Shown piece by piece: positions 7,061 through 8,442 of a stretch of 8,442 nucleotides of DNA. Origin of the DNA: Mageeibacillus sp. UBA1193 (lineage in GTDB: Bacteria > Bacillota > Clostridia > Saccharofermentanales > Saccharofermentanaceae); NCBI GenBank assembly GCA_002310155.1, contig DBYF01000069.1, positions 1-8,442 of the forward strand, written 5' to 3'. The notes beneath the pieces were generated by a model that ran no database searches, was not told where the DNA came from, and worked only from the letters and a program-made list of their open reading frames with translations. Both the position numbers and the translations under genes were made by a program. The first letter of the stretch is position 1; the number at the start of each line of letters is the position of its first letter.

Positions 7061-7087
7061 GGGAATTATAGTAATCTATGAATTCCC
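7061..7087. promoter_or_regulatory. Imperfect palindrome overlapping the carA promoter (operator candidate)
   Basis: GGGAATTATAG (7061-7071) is mirrored by CTATGAATTCCC (7076-7087) around TAAT, with one extra base in the right arm. The 27 bp fill the whole spacer between the -35 and -10 and include the -10 itself. This is where a dimeric repressor would block RNA polymerase. It does not match a standard ARG box, and no regulator can be assigned from the sequence. Confidence 0.5.
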
Positions 7088-7093
7088 TGTCAA
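7065..7093 (-). promoter_or_regulatory. Consensus sigmaA promoter of carAB
   Basis: On the minus strand TTGACA (7093-7088) is followed after exactly 17 nt by TATAAT (7070-7065), a perfect match in both hexamers and spacing. Transcription would begin near 7058, giving a leader of about 120 nt before the carA ATG. A promoter this strong usually needs down-regulation, consistent with the palindrome and terminator around it. Confidence 0.9.
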
Positions 7094-7142
7094 TGCGCAG
7101 AAAGAATAAAACTTTATCGTTTTCTATCTTTCCGTTTGTAGA

Positions 7143-7445
7143 TCACACCTCAAAGTCGAAGCAGGATCTGATCTTCGTGTACGGACGTACCTGGTTGGTC
7201 GCCACTTCCACGTGTGCCGGATGTACGGCATATCCCTGAAGCGAAGCCTCATCTTCGAAGCTCGAATCAAGCATCAGGTCGGTGTTGGAGCTTCCGAGTC
7301 CGTCGATATATACCTTGATATCGATCATGCCCGGGATCTTGCCCGCAAGGCCCTCGAGGCCTGCCTTAATGTTCTTCTTTACATTCTGCTTCTCCTCATC
7401 GGAGAGCTCGTCCTTCAGTGTCCAGACGATCACGTGCTTAACCAT
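7143..7445 (-). CDS. Dabb (stress-responsive A/B barrel) domain protein
   Basis: This 100-residue protein is a single Dabb domain, the dimeric alpha/beta-barrel fold first named from plant stress-responsive proteins. It starts V-K-H-V-I-V-W-x-L-K, the usual first strand with its conserved His4. It then has a charged helix (residues 15-33), IPGM (37-40) for the expected lPG turn, a D-L-M-L-D-x-x-F-E-D strand (56-65) and the signature Y-x-x-H-P-x-H (72-78). No signal peptide or membrane segment is present, so it should be cytoplasmic. AAGGAG (7458-7453) lies 7 nt before the ATG, with TGA at 7145-7143. Family members have varied or unknown roles, and the genomic context gives no substrate. It lies between the zinc-ribbon gene and the carA promoter on the same strand. 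A stable hairpin precedes its ribosome binding site. Confidence 0.88.
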   Translation of the reverse strand: MVKHVIVWTLKDELSDEEKQNVKKNIKAGLEGLAGKIPGMIDIKVYIDGLGSSNTDLMLDSSFEDEASLQGYAVHPAHVEVATNQVRPYTKIRSCFDFEV

Positions 7446-7464
7446 AATCCTGCTCCTTTACTAT

Positions 7465-7499
7465 CTTCCCCGGGGACCACATCCTCGTGATCCGGGAAG
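7465..7499 (-). other. Stable hairpin just upstream of the Dabb gene's ribosome binding site
   Basis: Read on the minus strand CTTCCC (7499-7494) and GGATCAC (7493-7487) pair with GTGGTCC and GGGAAG (ending at 7465) around a GAGGAT loop. This gives 13 pairs with a 3-nt bulge on the 3' side. No T-tract follows on either strand, so it is not a normal terminator. It ends about 6 nt before the Dabb Shine-Dalgarno sequence. It could be a 5' UTR structure, a processing or stability element, or an inefficient terminator of the upstream zinc-ribbon gene. Confidence 0.5.
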
Positions 7500-7510
7500 C
7501 ATTTCCTATA

Positions 7511-7522
7511 CCATATTATCAC
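7511..7522 (-). promoter_or_regulatory. Weak extended -10 promoter candidate for the Dabb gene
   Basis: On the minus strand, just after the zinc-ribbon stop codon, TGTGATAAT resembles an extended -10 (TGnTATAAT with one mismatch). No acceptable -35 is found 17 nt upstream. If real, the transcript would start just before the hairpin at 7499-7465. The alternative is read-through from the zinc-ribbon gene. Confidence 0.25.
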
Positions 7523-7531
7523 AAGTTCCGA

Positions 7532-8284
7532 TCAGAACTGAGGTGCGGAAAACTGACTTCTCCACCATGCTTCGATCTGATTCAGCTCATTGATCTTCGC
7601 CTTGACCTGCAGAAGCTTGCCGTCGATCATCTCGATGATCAGTACCTGACCGCCGAGTTTGCTCTCGTACTTCAGGTTTCTGATCTGGCTGGCCGCATAG
7701 CTCATCACCGGCTTGAGGTCACATGCAGCCATCGTTGCAAGCGCACCGATTGCGCCAAACATCATCGAGGCTGTACCGCCCTTCTTGGAGAAGACCAGCA
7801 TATTGTTCGTGATCTCTACATACCACATCGCCGCGTTTTCCAGCTGGATACGCTCCTTGGCGGCATTCTTAGGTGAAATAAGTCCGCAGCATACCGGTGC
7901 CATGCTAAGTGCAAACCCCTGCACTGTCGGAACAGCCGGAGCGGGCTGCGGCTGAGGTGCGACCTGTTGAGGTACCTGCGGATATACGGGTGCGGCCGGG
8001 GCCGGCTGAGGCGCGACCTGCTGTGGTGCCGGTGTATATGCCGGTGCTACTGGCACAGGCTGTGGAGCCACCTGCTGAGGTACCTGCGGATATACGGGTG
8101 CAGCCGGGACCGGCTGAGGCGCGACCTGCTGTGGTGCAGGAACGTATGCCGGTGCCGGTTGAGGCTGTGGTGCTGCCACCGGTGCAGGCTGAATCAGCGG
8201 TGCGGCCATCACGACCGGTTTTCCACAATATTGGCAAAATACACTTTCATCCGGGATCTGCTTCCCGCAATTCATACAAAACAT
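7532..8284 (-). CDS. Zinc-ribbon protein with Pro/Gln-rich tandem repeats and a PH-like C-terminal domain
   Basis: A 250-residue protein in three parts. Residues 1-22 are a short zinc ribbon, with C3xxC6 and C17xxC20 in the usual F-C-x-x-C-G-x-x-I and F-C-x-x-C-G-K context. Residues ~28-120 are a low-complexity linker rich in Pro, Ala, Gln and Val. In it QQVAPQP recurs at 52, 70, 88 and 106, an exact 18-residue period. Residues ~125-250 are a folded domain of alternating strands (WYVEITNNMLVFSKK; VLIIEMIDGKLLQVKAK) ending in an amphipathic helix (INELNQIEAWW). This resembles bacterial PH-like domains found behind zinc ribbons; that is inference from the pattern. A Gly/Ala/Met-rich hydrophobic stretch (171-187) interrupts it and might touch a membrane. 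There is no signal peptide. AGGAGGA (8297-8291) lies 6 nt before the ATG, supporting the start. The function is unknown. It has its own promoter and may be cotranscribed with the Dabb gene. Confidence 0.85.
   Translation of the reverse strand: MFCMNCGKQIPDESVFCQYCGKPVVMAAPLIQPAPVAAPQPQPAPAYVPAPQQVAPQPVPAAPVYPQVPQQVAPQPVPVAPAYTPAPQQVAPQPAPAAPVYPQVPQQVAPQPQPAPAVPTVQGFALSMAPVCCGLISPKNAAKERIQLENAAMWYVEITNNMLVFSKKGGTASMMFGAIGALATMAACDLKPVMSYAASQIRNLKYESKLGGQVLIIEMIDGKLLQVKAKINELNQIEAWWRSQFSAPQF
7937..8152 (-). repeat. In-frame tandem repeat, 2 x 108 bp (4 x 54 bp), in the zinc-ribbon gene
   Basis: Residues 45-80 and 81-116 of the zinc-ribbon protein are two 36-residue copies, each made of two related 18-residue units. 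In the DNA, the stretches beginning at 7973 and 8081 (plus-strand TACCTGCGGATATACGGG) are exactly 108 bp apart. They agree over about 57 bp with two mismatches, which indicates a fairly recent duplication rather than protein-level convergence. The copy number probably varies between strains. Confidence 0.85.
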
Positions 8285-8329
8285 ACTTTATCCTCCTGAC
8301 TCTCAATATCAGTTTCTCTTTCCTTCTGC

Positions 8330-8338
8330 ATTATAGCA
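8330..8338 (-). promoter_or_regulatory. Extended -10 promoter of the zinc-ribbon gene
   Basis: On the minus strand TGCTATAAT gives a perfect TATAAT (8335-8330) with the TG of an extended -10. The hexamer 17 nt upstream (TTTCTT) is a poor -35. Transcription would start near 8323, leaving a 5' UTR of about 40 nt before the ATG at 8284. Confidence 0.65.
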
Positions 8339-8420
8339 AATCAACTCTTTTTAAGAAATATACTTATATAAGTGATTAGTAAGGCAGCATCATATTTCAG
8401 GACTTCCCTGCTTCACAATG

Positions 8421-8442
8421 AAAAAGGACCGCCTCATTGGAG
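8421..8442 (-). terminator. Terminator of a gene beyond the right edge (cut by the window)
   Basis: GGACCGCCTC (8426-8435), an ATTG loop and the first three bases GAG of the returning arm are visible; the missing bases would be expected to read GCGGTCC. AAAAA at 8421-8425 is the T-tract when read on the minus strand. The layout mirrors the terminator at 1468-1499. It suggests that a minus-strand gene outside the window ends here, so the zinc-ribbon gene begins its own transcription unit. Confidence 0.6.

Noticed and set aside
5771..7081. Long plus-strand open frame (436 codons) opposite carA
   Set aside because: It is antisense to a fully conserved carA, has no ribosome binding site or recognisable domain, and runs through the carA leader terminator and promoter. 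It is a codon-bias shadow.
7095..7135. AT-rich hairpin after the Dabb stop codon as a terminator
   Set aside because: The AAAAC/GTTTT stem with interrupted GAAAGA/TCTTTC arms is weak and lacks a following T-tract, so it is not reported as a terminator.
7021..7142. PyrR-binding loop, T-box or ARG box in the carA control region
   Set aside because: No AGAGAGG-type PyrR loop, no T-box GGTGG element and no paired TGAAT/ATTCA ARG-box arms were found. Only a single TGAAT occurs downstream of the -10.
8219..8227. Second DnaA-like box TTTTCCACA
   Set aside because: It has one mismatch to the consensus and lies inside the zinc-ribbon coding sequence, encoding the ribbon's CQYCGK. It is best explained as codon sequence.

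Overview
The window looks like chromosomal DNA from a Bacillota (Clostridia-type, low-to-mid GC) bacterium. The support is AGGAGG-type ribosome binding sites, sigmaA-like promoters, stem-loop/T-tract terminators, a CarA/CarB pair of clostridial type, an AraC-type regulator without a cupin domain, and a lipoprotein with two DUF6273-like repeats, a family common in gut and rumen Clostridia. The exact lineage is inference; nothing in the window identifies a species. I see no mobile element, CRISPR array, tRNA, rRNA or phage gene.

Layout. Bases 1-9 carry what looks like the first three codons of a minus-strand gene that leaves the window. Divergent from it, a plus-strand lipoprotein (229-1443) has an extended -10 promoter and a curious five-codon mini-ORF overlapping its start. 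A stem-loop terminator at 1468-1499 separates it from everything else, which is all on the minus strand. Reading the minus strand from right to left: the 3' half of a terminator from a gene outside the window (8421-8442); a zinc-ribbon protein with a proline/glutamine-rich tandem repeat (7532-8284); a small Dabb-domain protein (7143-7445); carA and carB (6937 to 2602), overlapping by 8 bases; and an AraC-type regulator (1509-2252).

Function. carAB encodes both subunits of carbamoyl-phosphate synthetase, feeding pyrimidine and arginine synthesis. It stands alone, without other pyr or arg genes in view. Its control region is the best-defined regulatory structure here: a consensus TTGACA-17-TATAAT promoter, a 27-bp imperfect palindrome filling the spacer and -10, and then, inside a leader of about 120 nt, a complete intrinsic terminator before carA. 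That arrangement implies control by operator binding and/or transcription attenuation, but I see no PyrR-binding, T-box or ARG-box signature that names the regulator.

The other genes appear to be separate transcription units (the zinc-ribbon and Dabb genes may be cotranscribed). Most of the content is ordinary. The points worth a second look are the carA leader and palindrome, the coupled mini-ORF, the 54/108-bp repeat in the zinc-ribbon gene, and a stable hairpin just before the Dabb ribosome binding site. I did not find a convincing new multi-gene system.
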